From NCBI GenBank assembly GCA_021730835.1, contig JAKFYP010000056.1, positions 1 through 45,419 on the forward strand: a DNA stretch of 45,419 nucleotides, in the 5' to 3' direction. The notes beneath the pieces were generated by a model that saw nothing but the letters and a program-made list of their open reading frames with translations, made no database searches and was not told the DNA's origin. Position numbers and translations under genes: made by a program. Shown piece by piece: positions 8,150 to 16,008 of this stretch; the first letter of the stretch is position 1; every line of letters starts with the position of its first letter. The DNA is from Alphaproteobacteria bacterium (GTDB lineage Bacteria > Pseudomonadota > Alphaproteobacteria > Rickettsiales > UBA998).

Positions 8150-8899
8150 ATGATGACGTATCGATACCAGAGGGCCCTTAAAACATGGAGCATGTACCCC
8201 AAAGTTAATGGGTGGATTCAGGCTATCAATCGGGGCGATGCAGATACAGAATCGCGCTTTGTGGAGAAAATGCTTCCCTGGGCGGTGGCGAAAACCGTGG
8301 AGCGTGCCCGCTATCGTTTTCCGCAAAATGAGATTTCTGAAGAAGTATGCAGGGAGATTGCAACCCACTCGTTTGCCGACATTCTCAAACGCGCAAAAAA
8401 AGGCACGGTGCGCGACTGGAAGCTGTTTTCCGGGTCTTTTCATATACTTTCGATGAATCGCCTGAAGGCTTATGTACGCGATCTTGGAGATGAGACGCTG
8501 GAAGCTCCAACCCGCTCTTCGTGCATGCCGGATGAGGTGAATGTGTGGGAAAATCCGCCTGAGGAGGCGGTGATCTGGCATCAGTTAGAAAAAGCTCTGC
8601 TGAATGCCGTCAATGAACTACAGATAGAAGACAAGAACAAAGAGGCTTTGCGGATGCGGTTTGGCATCGGCGAATATCATGCGCCGCACACCCTTGAGGA
8701 AACAGCAGGAAAACTTAAGATCAGCCGTGAAAGAGTGCGTCAGTTGGAGGGTCAGATGAGAAAGGGAATTGAGCAAGGGCCGTATTTCGCTTTGTTAAAG
8801 GAAATGTGGGACGGTGAGCCGGCATCCGGATGCAAGGGAGACCATTCGTGGACGGAATCGCTCGCCGGAGAGGATAATAGCAGGGCGCAATCCCGCTGA
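8150..8899 (+). CDS. Sigma-70-like protein with region 4 helix-turn-helix
   Basis: A 249-residue protein whose residues 145-210 match sigma-70 region 4, which contacts the -35 promoter element: ALRMRFGIGEYHAPHTLEET, then KISRERVRQLEGQMRKGI, the same signature as housekeeping sigma factors. Residues 20-112 (FVEKMLPWAVAKTVERAR... FADILKRAKKG... SMNRLKAYVRDL) have the helical layout of a degenerate region 2, but the conserved DLIQEG and FSTYA motifs are absent. Regions 1.2 and 3 are not recognisable, and the C-terminal 40 residues are polar. It could be an alternative sigma factor or a regulator that borrows region 4. It is divergent from the yejA-like gene (107-base gap). ATG at 8153 is an alternative start. 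Confidence 0.72.
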   Translation: MMTYRYQRALKTWSMYPKVNGWIQAINRGDADTESRFVEKMLPWAVAKTVERARYRFPQNEISEEVCREIATHSFADILKRAKKGTVRDWKLFSGSFHILSMNRLKAYVRDLGDETLEAPTRSSCMPDEVNVWENPPEEAVIWHQLEKALLNAVNELQIEDKNKEALRMRFGIGEYHAPHTLEETAGKLKISRERVRQLEGQMRKGIEQGPYFALLKEMWDGEPASGCKGDHSWTESLAGEDNSRAQSR

Positions 8900-8980
8900 T
8901 CGGAACCGCTCATTTCCCGATTGCTTTTTCTGTCATTTCCGGCCACATTCCGCGTTTGTGAATATGTTTTCGGGAATAAT

Positions 8981-10312
8981 ATGAATTCATCACGTCTTTC
9001 CTTTTGGCAAATATGGAATATGAGCTTTGGCTTTATGGGCATCCAGTTCGGCTGGGGGCTGCAAATGGCCAATATGAGTTCCATCTACGAAATGCTTGGA
9101 GCGAAAGAAAGTGAACTGGCTCTGCTTTGGATCGCCGCGCCGCTAACCGGCCTGATTGTTCATCCGATTATCGGTTATATGAGCGACCGCACCTGGAATC
9201 GTTTCGGGCGGCGCAAGCCTTATTTTCTCGTTGGCGTGATATTGTCGTCGCTGGCGCTGGTCGCTATGCCCAATTCCAGCGCGCTCTGGATGGCCGTAGG
9301 GCTGCTATGGGTGCTCGACGGGGCGATAAATATCGCCATGCAGCCGTTTCGGGCGTTTGTCGCTGATCTGGTTCCCGAGAAGCAGCGACCCTTTGCATAC
9401 TCCGTTCAAACCGTGCTGATTGGTATTGGCGCAGTGGTATCCTCCGCCCTGCCGTGGATTCTGGCTAACTGGTTTGGGGTTGTTTCGGACAGCGCCGATG
9501 GCGGCATTTCCAGATCAGTGGTGCTGGCCTTCTACATCGGCTCCGGCGTGCTGTTTGCCTGTGTTCTATATACAATCATTACGACAAAAGAAGCGCCGCC
9601 TGCCGATATGGAGGCGTTTTACCGGATGAAAGCTGAGAGGGCCGGGTTGCTAGCCGGTGTAAAAGATATTTTCGCTAGTATCGGTAATATGCCGCCGCGG
9701 ATGAAGCAACTGGCATGGGTGCAATTGTTCACTTGGGCCGGGTTATTCTCCATGTGGACATATTTTGCCCCGGCGGCAGCGCGCAGCGTGTTCGGGGCAG
9801 TGGATGCCCATGATCCTCTGTATGCACAGGCTACGGAATGGGTCGGGGTCTGCTTTTCACTCTATAACGGAGTAGCGCTGGTCATGGCATTTTGCTTTAT
9901 GGCGCTGGTACATAAAATCTCGCCACGCACTATTCACACCTTCAGCCTGCTATGTGGTGGCGTAGGGCTGATCTCGGTTATGTTCATTCATGATTCTGAT
10001 ATGCTGCTTTTCTCAATGGTTGGAGTCGGAATTGCCTGGGCTTCGATTCTCGCCATGCCTTATGCGATGCTGGCTGGTGCTCTTCCTGAAGGCAAGATGG
10101 GTGTCTACATGGGGATTTTTAACCTGTTTATTGTGATTCCGCAGGTGATCGTGGCTCTGGGTTCCGGCTTTGTCGTGAAGCATTTTCTGGGAGGGCAGTC
10201 GGTTTATGCGCTGGCGCTTGGTGGCGCGTCAATGGTCGTCGCGGCAGCGCTAACACTCAGAGTTGATTATGTCGCCACGCAGGACGCACTTGTTCCGGAG
10301 GCGGCGCACTGA
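8981..10312 (+). CDS. MFS sugar transporter, SLC45/GPH-like
   Basis: A 443-residue major facilitator with about 12 membrane helices, in the plasma membrane. The N-terminus FWQIWNMSFGFMGIQFGWGL and the loop 2-3 motif GYMSDRTWNRFGRRKPYF are characteristic of the sucrose/maltose symporter-like (SLC45, GPH) group, so the substrate is probably a di- or oligosaccharide taken up with a cation; the exact sugar is unknown. I chose the ATG at 8981, preceded by GGGA at suitable spacing, over an earlier upstream start at 8921, because family members begin just before SFWQIWN and the extra 20 residues look non-coding. No sugar hydrolase lies beside it. It converges with the quinone reductase, 3 bases apart. 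Confidence 0.9.
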   Translation: MNSSRLSFWQIWNMSFGFMGIQFGWGLQMANMSSIYEMLGAKESELALLWIAAPLTGLIVHPIIGYMSDRTWNRFGRRKPYFLVGVILSSLALVAMPNSSALWMAVGLLWVLDGAINIAMQPFRAFVADLVPEKQRPFAYSVQTVLIGIGAVVSSALPWILANWFGVVSDSADGGISRSVVLAFYIGSGVLFACVLYTIITTKEAPPADMEAFYRMKAERAGLLAGVKDIFASIGNMPPRMKQLAWVQLFTWAGLFSMWTYFAPAAARSVFGAVDAHDPLYAQATEWVGVCFSLYNGVALVMAFCFMALVHKISPRTIHTFSLLCGGVGLISVMFIHDSDMLLFSMVGVGIAWASILAMPYAMLAGALPEGKMGVYMGIFNLFIVIPQVIVALGSGFVVKHFLGGQSVYALALGGASMVVAAALTLRVDYVATQDALVPEAAH

Positions 10313-10315
10313 AGG

Positions 10316-11293
10316 TTACTCAGGAATCAGAATAGTTGAGCCTATGGTATTACGGGATTCGAGATCCCGATGCGCCGAGGCGGCGTCGGCCAGATAATAG
10401 CTCTGGCCGATATGGATTTTGATTTTTCCCTGCATGACATGATTGAGCATTTCCATCGCCCCGAGCAGATATTCTCCGTGGATTTTCTTGTAATCCCCAA
10501 GGGTGGGCCGGGTGAGAAACAAGGAGCCTTTCTCGCGCAGCAATGAAATATCGAAAGGCGGAACCGGGCCGGAGGATTGGCCATAACTGACCAACAGACC
10601 AAACAGGCCAAGGCAGTCGAGTGACTGCATAAATGTTGCCTGTCCCACCGAATCATAGACGACGTTGCACCCCCTGCCCTCCGTGATGTCGCGCACACGC
10701 TTCACCACGTCTTCCCTGCGGTAGAGAATCACATGATGGCAACCGTTCTGCCGGGCGAATTCGGCTTTCTCCTCCGAGCCGACCGCTCCAATAACTGTGG
10801 CCCCCAATGCGTTGGCCCACTGGCAAAGAAATTGCCCGACCCCTCCGGCAGCCGCCCAGATCAGCGCCGTCATGTTAGCCCGAAGATCGAAGGAGCGCCT
10901 CAGGAGCATATGGGCGGTTGTTCCCTTGGTCATCAGCCCGGCGGCATGCTCGAACGATATTTCATCGGGCAGCTTCACAAGATCGGTCTCTTTAATCGTG
11001 CGCCACTCACTGTAGGAACCGGGCGGGCCCTTGGCGTAAGCTACCCGGTTGCCAACGGAGACATATTGTGTCCCCTTGCCGCAGGCCATCACGACCCCTG
11101 CCCCCTCAATCCCCGGTGTAAACGGGGTGGGTACGGGATAAAGCCCGGTGCGATGATAAACATCAATATAGTTAAGGCCAACGGCCTTTTGCTGAATAAG
11201 CACCTCTCCCTCACCCGGCTCGGGGATGGGGACTTCCTCCCACTTTAATACGCTGGGATCACCATACTGATATATGCGAATTGCCTTTGGCAT
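10316..11293 (-). CDS. NADPH:quinone oxidoreductase, zinc-independent MDR family
   Basis: A 325-residue cytoplasmic quinone reductase of the medium-chain dehydrogenase/reductase superfamily, reducing quinones or related enones with NADPH. The N-terminal catalytic fold carries the Qor signature NYIDVYHRTGLY and TPGIEGAGVV; the Rossmann motif is AAAGGVGQFLCQWANALG (about residue 150). The zinc-binding cysteines of alcohol dehydrogenases are absent, as expected for this branch. The length matches E. coli Qor (327). It is divergent from mnmE, with 60 bases between the starts. Substrate identity is inferred from the family only. Confidence 0.9.
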   Translation of the reverse strand: MPKAIRIYQYGDPSVLKWEEVPIPEPGEGEVLIQQKAVGLNYIDVYHRTGLYPVPTPFTPGIEGAGVVMACGKGTQYVSVGNRVAYAKGPPGSYSEWRTIKETDLVKLPDEISFEHAAGLMTKGTTAHMLLRRSFDLRANMTALIWAAAGGVGQFLCQWANALGATVIGAVGSEEKAEFARQNGCHHVILYRREDVVKRVRDITEGRGCNVVYDSVGQATFMQSLDCLGLFGLLVSYGQSSGPVPPFDISLLREKGSLFLTRPTLGDYKKIHGEYLLGAMEMLNHVMQGKIKIHIGQSYYLADAASAHRDLESRNTIGSTILIPE

Positions 11294-11353
11294 TTTTCGT
11301 TGCGCTCACCTTGTGGCGATTGTATGGCATGGCCACAGAAAGACAATGAAAAT

Positions 11354-12691
11354 ATGGTAACACGATCTGATACGATTTTTGCTCCGGCAACCGCACCGGG
11401 CCGGTCAGGCGTGGCGGTGGTGCGCCTCTCCGGGCCGGATACCGCGCAGGCATTGGCGATGCTGGGTGTCAGCCCCCTGCCCCATCCGCGTATGGCGACG
11501 CTGAAAAAGCTGAAACATTCCTCCGGCGGGATAATAGACACCGCACTAGTGTTATGGTTTCCGGAGCCGGGAAGCTTTACAGGCGAAGATGTGGCGGAGC
11601 TGCATGTGCATGGTAGTCGAGCCGTGCTTACCGAATTGCTCGAAACACTCGGTAAAATGCCGAGCTTAAGAATGGCGGAAGCCGGGGAATTTGCGAGGCG
11701 GGCTTTTTTGTCAGGCAAGATGGATCTGACCGAGATCGAGGGACTGGCTGATTTGATTGATGCCCAGACGGCAATGCAAAAATCTCAGGCGCTACGCCAG
11801 ATGCAGGGAGAACTGGGTCGGGTATGCAGCCGGATGCGTGAGCAACTGGTTGCCGTCAGGGCCGAAATTGAGGCGTATCTCGATTTTCCTGACGAGGATT
11901 TGCCGCCGCACCGGCTGAATGATCTCAATAACCACTTGCTGGAGCTGCAAGGTGAGGTGAGTAGATTGCTGGATAGGGGCAAAAAAGGGGAGCGTATTCG
12001 GGAAGGCATTCAGATAGCAATCATTGGTGCGCCTAATGTCGGCAAATCATCGCTGCTGAATTGTCTGGCGGGGCGTGAAGCGGCGATTGTTTCTTGCGAG
12101 GCCGGAACGACCCGTGATGTCATCGAGCTTTCGATGGATCTGGAAGGTTACCCGGTGGTTCTGTACGACACGGCTGGTTTACGGGAGGGTGTGACAAATG
12201 TAGAACAGGAGGGGATTCGGCGTGCCAAAATAAAGGCAGGCGAGTCAGACATGCGATTATTGGTATTGGATGCGGGTCGTTCTTTGGCAGAACAAAATGA
12301 TGGATTCTCATCGCTTAAACAAGATGATGTGGTAATTTGGAATAAAACTGATATTTTCCCACAATATATAGTAGATGTGGGTGAGTATCCTTATCAGTGC
12401 AAAATCTCGCTAAAAGAACAAAAGGGGGTTGAGTCATTGCTTTTCATGATTAAAAAGCGTATGGATGACGGTTTTCACTCAATGAACGATGTGGTGGTGA
12501 CGCGAGAGCGACATCGTTTGGCTTTCATCTCCTGTCGAGAAAGTATCGAGTCGGCCATGAAAACCCCATTTTTAGAGATAAAAGGAGAAGAAATTCGTCG
12601 TGCGATGCAAGCGCTGGGTAGTATTACCGGTGTTATTCATCTTGAAGAAGTGTTAGATCAGCTCTTCCGATCCTTTTGTATCGGAAAATAA
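11354..12691 (+). CDS. mnmE: tRNA modification GTPase MnmE
   Basis: GTPase that with MnmG installs the carboxymethylaminomethyl (or aminomethyl) group on the wobble uridine of certain tRNAs. 445 residues from the ATG at 11354, giving the family start TIFAPATAPGRSGVAVVRLSG (folate-binding domain). The embedded G domain shows G1 GAPNVGKSSLLN, G3 DTAGL and G4 NKTD. The C-terminus ends FCIGK with the conserved catalytic cysteine. An upstream in-frame start at 11300 would add 18 atypical residues. Base composition changes inside the gene: 11401-11460 is 73% G+C by hand count and 12301-12360 is 33%. mnmG follows after 35 bases that contain a parS site. Confidence 0.96.
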   Translation: MVTRSDTIFAPATAPGRSGVAVVRLSGPDTAQALAMLGVSPLPHPRMATLKKLKHSSGGIIDTALVLWFPEPGSFTGEDVAELHVHGSRAVLTELLETLGKMPSLRMAEAGEFARRAFLSGKMDLTEIEGLADLIDAQTAMQKSQALRQMQGELGRVCSRMREQLVAVRAEIEAYLDFPDEDLPPHRLNDLNNHLLELQGEVSRLLDRGKKGERIREGIQIAIIGAPNVGKSSLLNCLAGREAAIVSCEAGTTRDVIELSMDLEGYPVVLYDTAGLREGVTNVEQEGIRRAKIKAGESDMRLLVLDAGRSLAEQNDGFSSLKQDDVVIWNKTDIFPQYIVDVGEYPYQCKISLKEQKGVESLLFMIKKRMDDGFHSMNDVVVTRERHRLAFISCRESIESAMKTPFLEIKGEEIRRAMQALGSITGVIHLEEVLDQLFRSFCIGK

Positions 12692-12704
12692 ACCGTAGTA
12701 ATCC

Positions 12705-12720
12705 TGTTCCACGTGAAACA
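12705..12720 (+). promoter_or_regulatory. parS: parS centromere site 1
   Basis: TGTTCCACGTGAAACA, an exact fit to the widely conserved bacterial parS pattern TGTTNCACGTGAAACA. It lies in the 35-base gap between the mnmE stop and the mnmG start, within 3.3 kb of parB. ParB loads on parS as a CTP-dependent clamp and ParA moves the complex during chromosome segregation. Confidence 0.92.
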
Positions 12721-12726
12721 ATAAAA

Positions 12727-14595
12727 ATGTCACAGCAATCATACGAGATAATTGTCATAGGGGGCGGTCACGCCGGATGTGAAGCCGCTGCTGCTGCCGC
12801 CAGAATGGGGATGTCTACCCTTCTTCTGACTCAGAATAAAAGTAAGGTTGGTGTGATGTCCTGTAACCCGGCCATTGGAGGTGTAGGTAAGGGAACCCTG
12901 GTCAGAGAGATTGATGCATTGGATGGTGTGATGGGTCGTGCCATAGATCGGGCAGGTATTCATTACAAAATGCTCAACAGTAGTAAAGGCCCGGCGGTCT
13001 GGGGACCAAGAGCACAGGCTGATCGAGCTTTATATCGTCAGGCCGTTCAAGATATTCTAATGGAATATAAGTCGCTTACGGTGATTTCCAAATCGGTTGA
13101 GGATATTTTAGTGTTACAAAACGCTGTGTGTGGCGTTGAATGCCAAAGTGGCGAGCAGTATTTGGCTAACGCTGTGATCCTTACTACAGGCACTTTTTTG
13201 AATGGGCTAATTCATATTGGAACGCATCAGGAGCATGCAGGGAGAATCGGCGAGCCTCCCTCCGTTGGGCTGTCTAATACACTGAAAAAATTAAATTTCT
13301 CTTTGGGCCGGTTGAAAACCGGAACCCCTCCTCGTCTGGACGGTAAAACTATTGATTGGTCAGTGGTGGAGTTGCAGCCGGGTGACGCAAAACCCGCTCC
13401 TTTTTCCTATCTTACCGATAGCATTACAATCCCGCAAATCGCTTGTGGTATTACGCGAACGACGCCTGATACCCATCGTATTATTAGAGAAAACTTACAT
13501 CAGGCTCCCATGTATTCCGGGCAAATTGCTGGCACGGGGCCGCGCTATTGTCCCTCGATAGAGGATAAAATTGTGCGCTTCTCTGGCCGGGAATCTCATC
13601 AGATTTTTCTTGAGCCTGAGGGTTTAGATGATGATACAGTCTATCCAAATGGTATATCTACCTCCCTTCCTAAAGAGATTCAGCTAGAGATTCTCAGGAC
13701 TATTCCGGGACTGGAGCAAACCACAATGTTGCGCCCGGGGTATGCCGTGGAGTATGATTTTGTGGATCCCAGAGAACTTTACTCAACGCTGGAGACTAAG
13801 AAAGTTGCAGGTTTGTACCTCGCCGGGCAAATAAATGGGACAACAGGGTATGAAGAAGCGGCAGGACAGGGTATCATTGCCGGTATAAATGCGGCTCTGA
13901 AAGTGCAAAAGCGCCCTCCTTATGTCTGCAAGCGTTCGGATGCGTATATTGGCGTTATGATTGATGATCTGGTGACGCATGGCACGCGTGAGCCATACCG
14001 CATGTTTACTTGCCGTGCTGAGTTTCGGATTTCTTTGCGGGCAGATAATGCGGATCAGCGCCTGACGGCAGCAGGTATTGAGCTGGGTGTGGTTTCTCTA
14101 CTGCGGCAACAGACATATGAACGAAAGCAAGCGAGTTTGTCTCAAGCAAGGCAGCTTTTTAACGCCAGCCAGATATCGCCAAGTGCATTGAAGCGGCATG
14201 GAATTCACGTGAATCAGGATGGTGTGAAACGTAGTGCCGACCAGCTTATTGTGCAGCCTGATATTCAAAAAGACGCGCTATTTGCTATCTGGCCAGATTT
14301 GGCTACCATTCCTGAAGATATTTTTGCGGCAATTACTTATGACGCAATTTACGCAGGTTATCTGGAGCGTCAGCAGCGGGATATTGAGTTGTTTAACCGC
14401 GATGAGGCACTGGAAATTCCAGAGATACTTGATGTCAATAAGATTGCCGGGCTTTCCAACGAGATACGCGAGAAACTTATGCAGCATAAACCCGCGACAC
14501 TGGGCGTAGCCTCACGTATTCCCGGTATGACGCCAGCCGCACTTTTGCTGCTGCTCGGGCATATTCGCAGCAATAGATTTTCAGCGGCTACCTAG
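12727..14595 (+). CDS. mnmG: tRNA uridine modification enzyme MnmG (GidA)
   Basis: FAD-dependent partner of MnmE in wobble-uridine modification of tRNA. 622 residues, the usual length. The N-terminal Rossmann motif GGGHAGCEAAAAAARMG binds FAD; SCNPAIGGVGKG and the second signature FLNGLIHIG plus GLYLAGQINGTTGYEEAAGQG are diagnostic. The start ATG at 12727 gives SQQSYEIIVIGGGHAG; a longer frame from TTG at 12676 would overlap mnmE and parS and is unlikely. Codon use is AT-richer than parA or mnmE's first half (13621-13680 is 37% G+C by hand count). rsmG follows 1 base after the stop. Confidence 0.97.
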   Translation: MSQQSYEIIVIGGGHAGCEAAAAAARMGMSTLLLTQNKSKVGVMSCNPAIGGVGKGTLVREIDALDGVMGRAIDRAGIHYKMLNSSKGPAVWGPRAQADRALYRQAVQDILMEYKSLTVISKSVEDILVLQNAVCGVECQSGEQYLANAVILTTGTFLNGLIHIGTHQEHAGRIGEPPSVGLSNTLKKLNFSLGRLKTGTPPRLDGKTIDWSVVELQPGDAKPAPFSYLTDSITIPQIACGITRTTPDTHRIIRENLHQAPMYSGQIAGTGPRYCPSIEDKIVRFSGRESHQIFLEPEGLDDDTVYPNGISTSLPKEIQLEILRTIPGLEQTTMLRPGYAVEYDFVDPRELYSTLETKKVAGLYLAGQINGTTGYEEAAGQGIIAGINAALKVQKRPPYVCKRSDAYIGVMIDDLVTHGTREPYRMFTCRAEFRISLRADNADQRLTAAGIELGVVSLLRQQTYERKQASLSQARQLFNASQISPSALKRHGIHVNQDGVKRSADQLIVQPDIQKDALFAIWPDLATIPEDIFAAITYDAIYAGYLERQQRDIELFNRDEALEIPEILDVNKIAGLSNEIREKLMQHKPATLGVASRIPGMTPAALLLLLGHIRSNRFSAAT

Positions 14596-14596
14596 C

Positions 14597-15253
14597 ATGT
14601 TTTCAGGTATTTTATTGCCCCCGGATTGTTCTGTTCCACGTGAAACACACGTTAAATTAGAGGCCTATGAGCGGTTGTTAGTCCGGTGGCAGAAGAAGAT
14701 AAATCTTGTCAGCCCAAAATCTATGTCGGATTTGCGAAATCGCCACATTGCGGATTCAATGCAATTGCTATCTTATCTACCGAAAGACCCACATATTCGT
14801 ATTGCTGATATTGGTTCCGGAGCCGGATTTCCAGGGCTGGTACTCGCCATGTGCGGCTATAAGGACGTACATCTTATTGAAAGTGATAGAAAAAAGGTAG
14901 AGTTTTTGCGTGAAGTGGCACGGATAACGCAGATACAGGTGACGATTCATCATGCCCGGGCCGAAGATGTTTCGCTGGCGGATATATCGGTATTTACCTC
15001 AAGGGCTTGTAGTAATCTGCTTAAGCTACTCTACATATTGTACCAAAATTGGCAAGAAAACGCATTTTGCCTCTTTCACAAAGGTGGGACTTATAGTAAA
15101 GAGTTACATGAAGCAGAAAAGGACTGGGATTTTCAGTGTACCGCTCTGCCCAGCCGGACCGATCCGCAAGGAGTTATCCTCAACCTCTCTCATATAGTTC
15201 CAAAACATGCCAAGAATCATTGCAGTCGTAAATCAAAAGGGGGGGGTCGGTAA
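14597..15253 (+). CDS. rsmG: 16S rRNA (guanine-N7) methyltransferase RsmG (GidB)
   Basis: SAM-dependent methyltransferase that modifies G527 of 16S rRNA. 218 residues. The N-terminal segment SVPRETHVKLEAYERLLVRW and INLVSP, then RHIADSMQLL, match the family, and the SAM-binding motif is IADIGSGAGFPGLVLA. A parS site is built into codons 12-17 (VPRET). The 3' end overlaps parA by 47 bases in another frame, and the overlap includes an eight-G run, so the RsmG tail (SRKSKGGGR) depends on that run's length. Composition is AT-rich like mnmG. Confidence 0.94.
   Translation: MFSGILLPPDCSVPRETHVKLEAYERLLVRWQKKINLVSPKSMSDLRNRHIADSMQLLSYLPKDPHIRIADIGSGAGFPGLVLAMCGYKDVHLIESDRKKVEFLREVARITQIQVTIHHARAEDVSLADISVFTSRACSNLLKLLYILYQNWQENAFCLFHKGGTYSKELHEAEKDWDFQCTALPSRTDPQGVILNLSHIVPKHAKNHCSRKSKGGGR
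14632..14647 (+). promoter_or_regulatory. parS: parS centromere site 2, inside rsmG
   Basis: A second copy of TGTTCCACGTGAAACA, identical to the site at 12705, lying in the coding sequence of rsmG near its 5' end and 560 bases before parA. It is translated as part of the conserved VPRET stretch, so the same bases serve protein and centromere. Confidence 0.93.
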
Positions 15254-15995
15254 GACGACCACCGCTGTTAATCTGGCCACAGCCCTTGCCGCCATAGGCC
15301 GAAAGGTGCTGCTGATTGATCTTGATCCGCAGGGTAATGCAAGCACTGGACTGGGTATATCGCCTAACAGGCGCCGGATCACCTCCTATGACCTGCTGAT
15401 CGGCTCGCATCGTGTACCGCAAGCCGAACAGGAAACACTGATTCCCGGCCTGAATATCGTTTGCTCGACCATTGATCTCTCAGGCGCGGAGATTGAGCTG
15501 GTTACTCAGGAGCGTCGTGAATATTGCCTGAAAAAAGCTCTGGCCGGGGGGCTGGAATGCTATGACGATGTATTAATCGACTGCCCTCCCTCTTTGGGTA
15601 TCCTGACGCTTAACGCGCTGACGGCAGCGGATTTTGTGCTGATTCCGCTGCAATGCGAATTTTATGCGCTGGAAGGCCTCAGCCATCTGCTGAAGACCAT
15701 CAAACTGGTGCAGCGCAAGCTAAACCCGGAGTTGGCCATTCTGGGCATTGTGCTGACCATGTACGACAAGCGCAACAAGCTGACCGAACATATCGAAGAA
15801 GATGTGCGTGATTTTCTGGGTGAGCAGGTCTATAAGACGGTCATCCCGCGTAACGTGCGTATTTCGGAAGCGCCTTCGCACGGCAAGCCGGCGCTGGTCT
15901 ATGATATGAACTGTCGCGGCTCGCAGGCATATTTGCTGCTGGCGAGGGAGGTACTGAGGCAGACGCTTTCGCCACTGGCGCAGACGGCGGCATAA
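15207..15995 (+). CDS. parA: Chromosome partitioning ATPase ParA (Soj)
   Basis: Deviant-Walker ATPase that forms the nucleoid-bound gradient along which ParB-parS complexes segregate. 262 residues. The N-terminus IIAVVNQKGGVGKTTTAVNL contains the deviant Walker A with its signature lysine; VLLIDLDPQGNASTGLG is the A' motif, and DDVLIDCPPSLG is Walker B. It is chromosomal type: no N-terminal helix-turn-helix extension. It overlaps rsmG by 47 bases and precedes parB by 13 bases. The Walker A region includes a run of eight Gs (15239-15246), a potential slippage site. Composition returns to the genome's usual level (15661-15720 is 55% G+C by hand count). Confidence 0.97.
   Translation: MPRIIAVVNQKGGVGKTTTAVNLATALAAIGRKVLLIDLDPQGNASTGLGISPNRRRITSYDLLIGSHRVPQAEQETLIPGLNIVCSTIDLSGAEIELVTQERREYCLKKALAGGLECYDDVLIDCPPSLGILTLNALTAADFVLIPLQCEFYALEGLSHLLKTIKLVQRKLNPELAILGIVLTMYDKRNKLTEHIEEDVRDFLGEQVYKTVIPRNVRISEAPSHGKPALVYDMNCRGSQAYLLLAREVLRQTLSPLAQTAA
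15239..15246 (+). repeat. Run of eight G within the parA Walker A / rsmG overlap
   Basis: GGGGGGGG within the Lys-Gly-Gly-Val codons of the ParA nucleotide-binding loop, and also within the last codons of rsmG in another frame. The only such homopolymer I noticed in the window; a candidate for replication slippage. Confidence 0.8.
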
Positions 15996-16008
15996 AGGAG
16001 GAGCAGTT

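Noticed and set aside
12676..12726. TTG-initiated extension of mnmG
   Set aside because: It would overlap mnmE and translate the parS site. MnmG homologues start just before the FAD-binding motif, matching ATG 12727.
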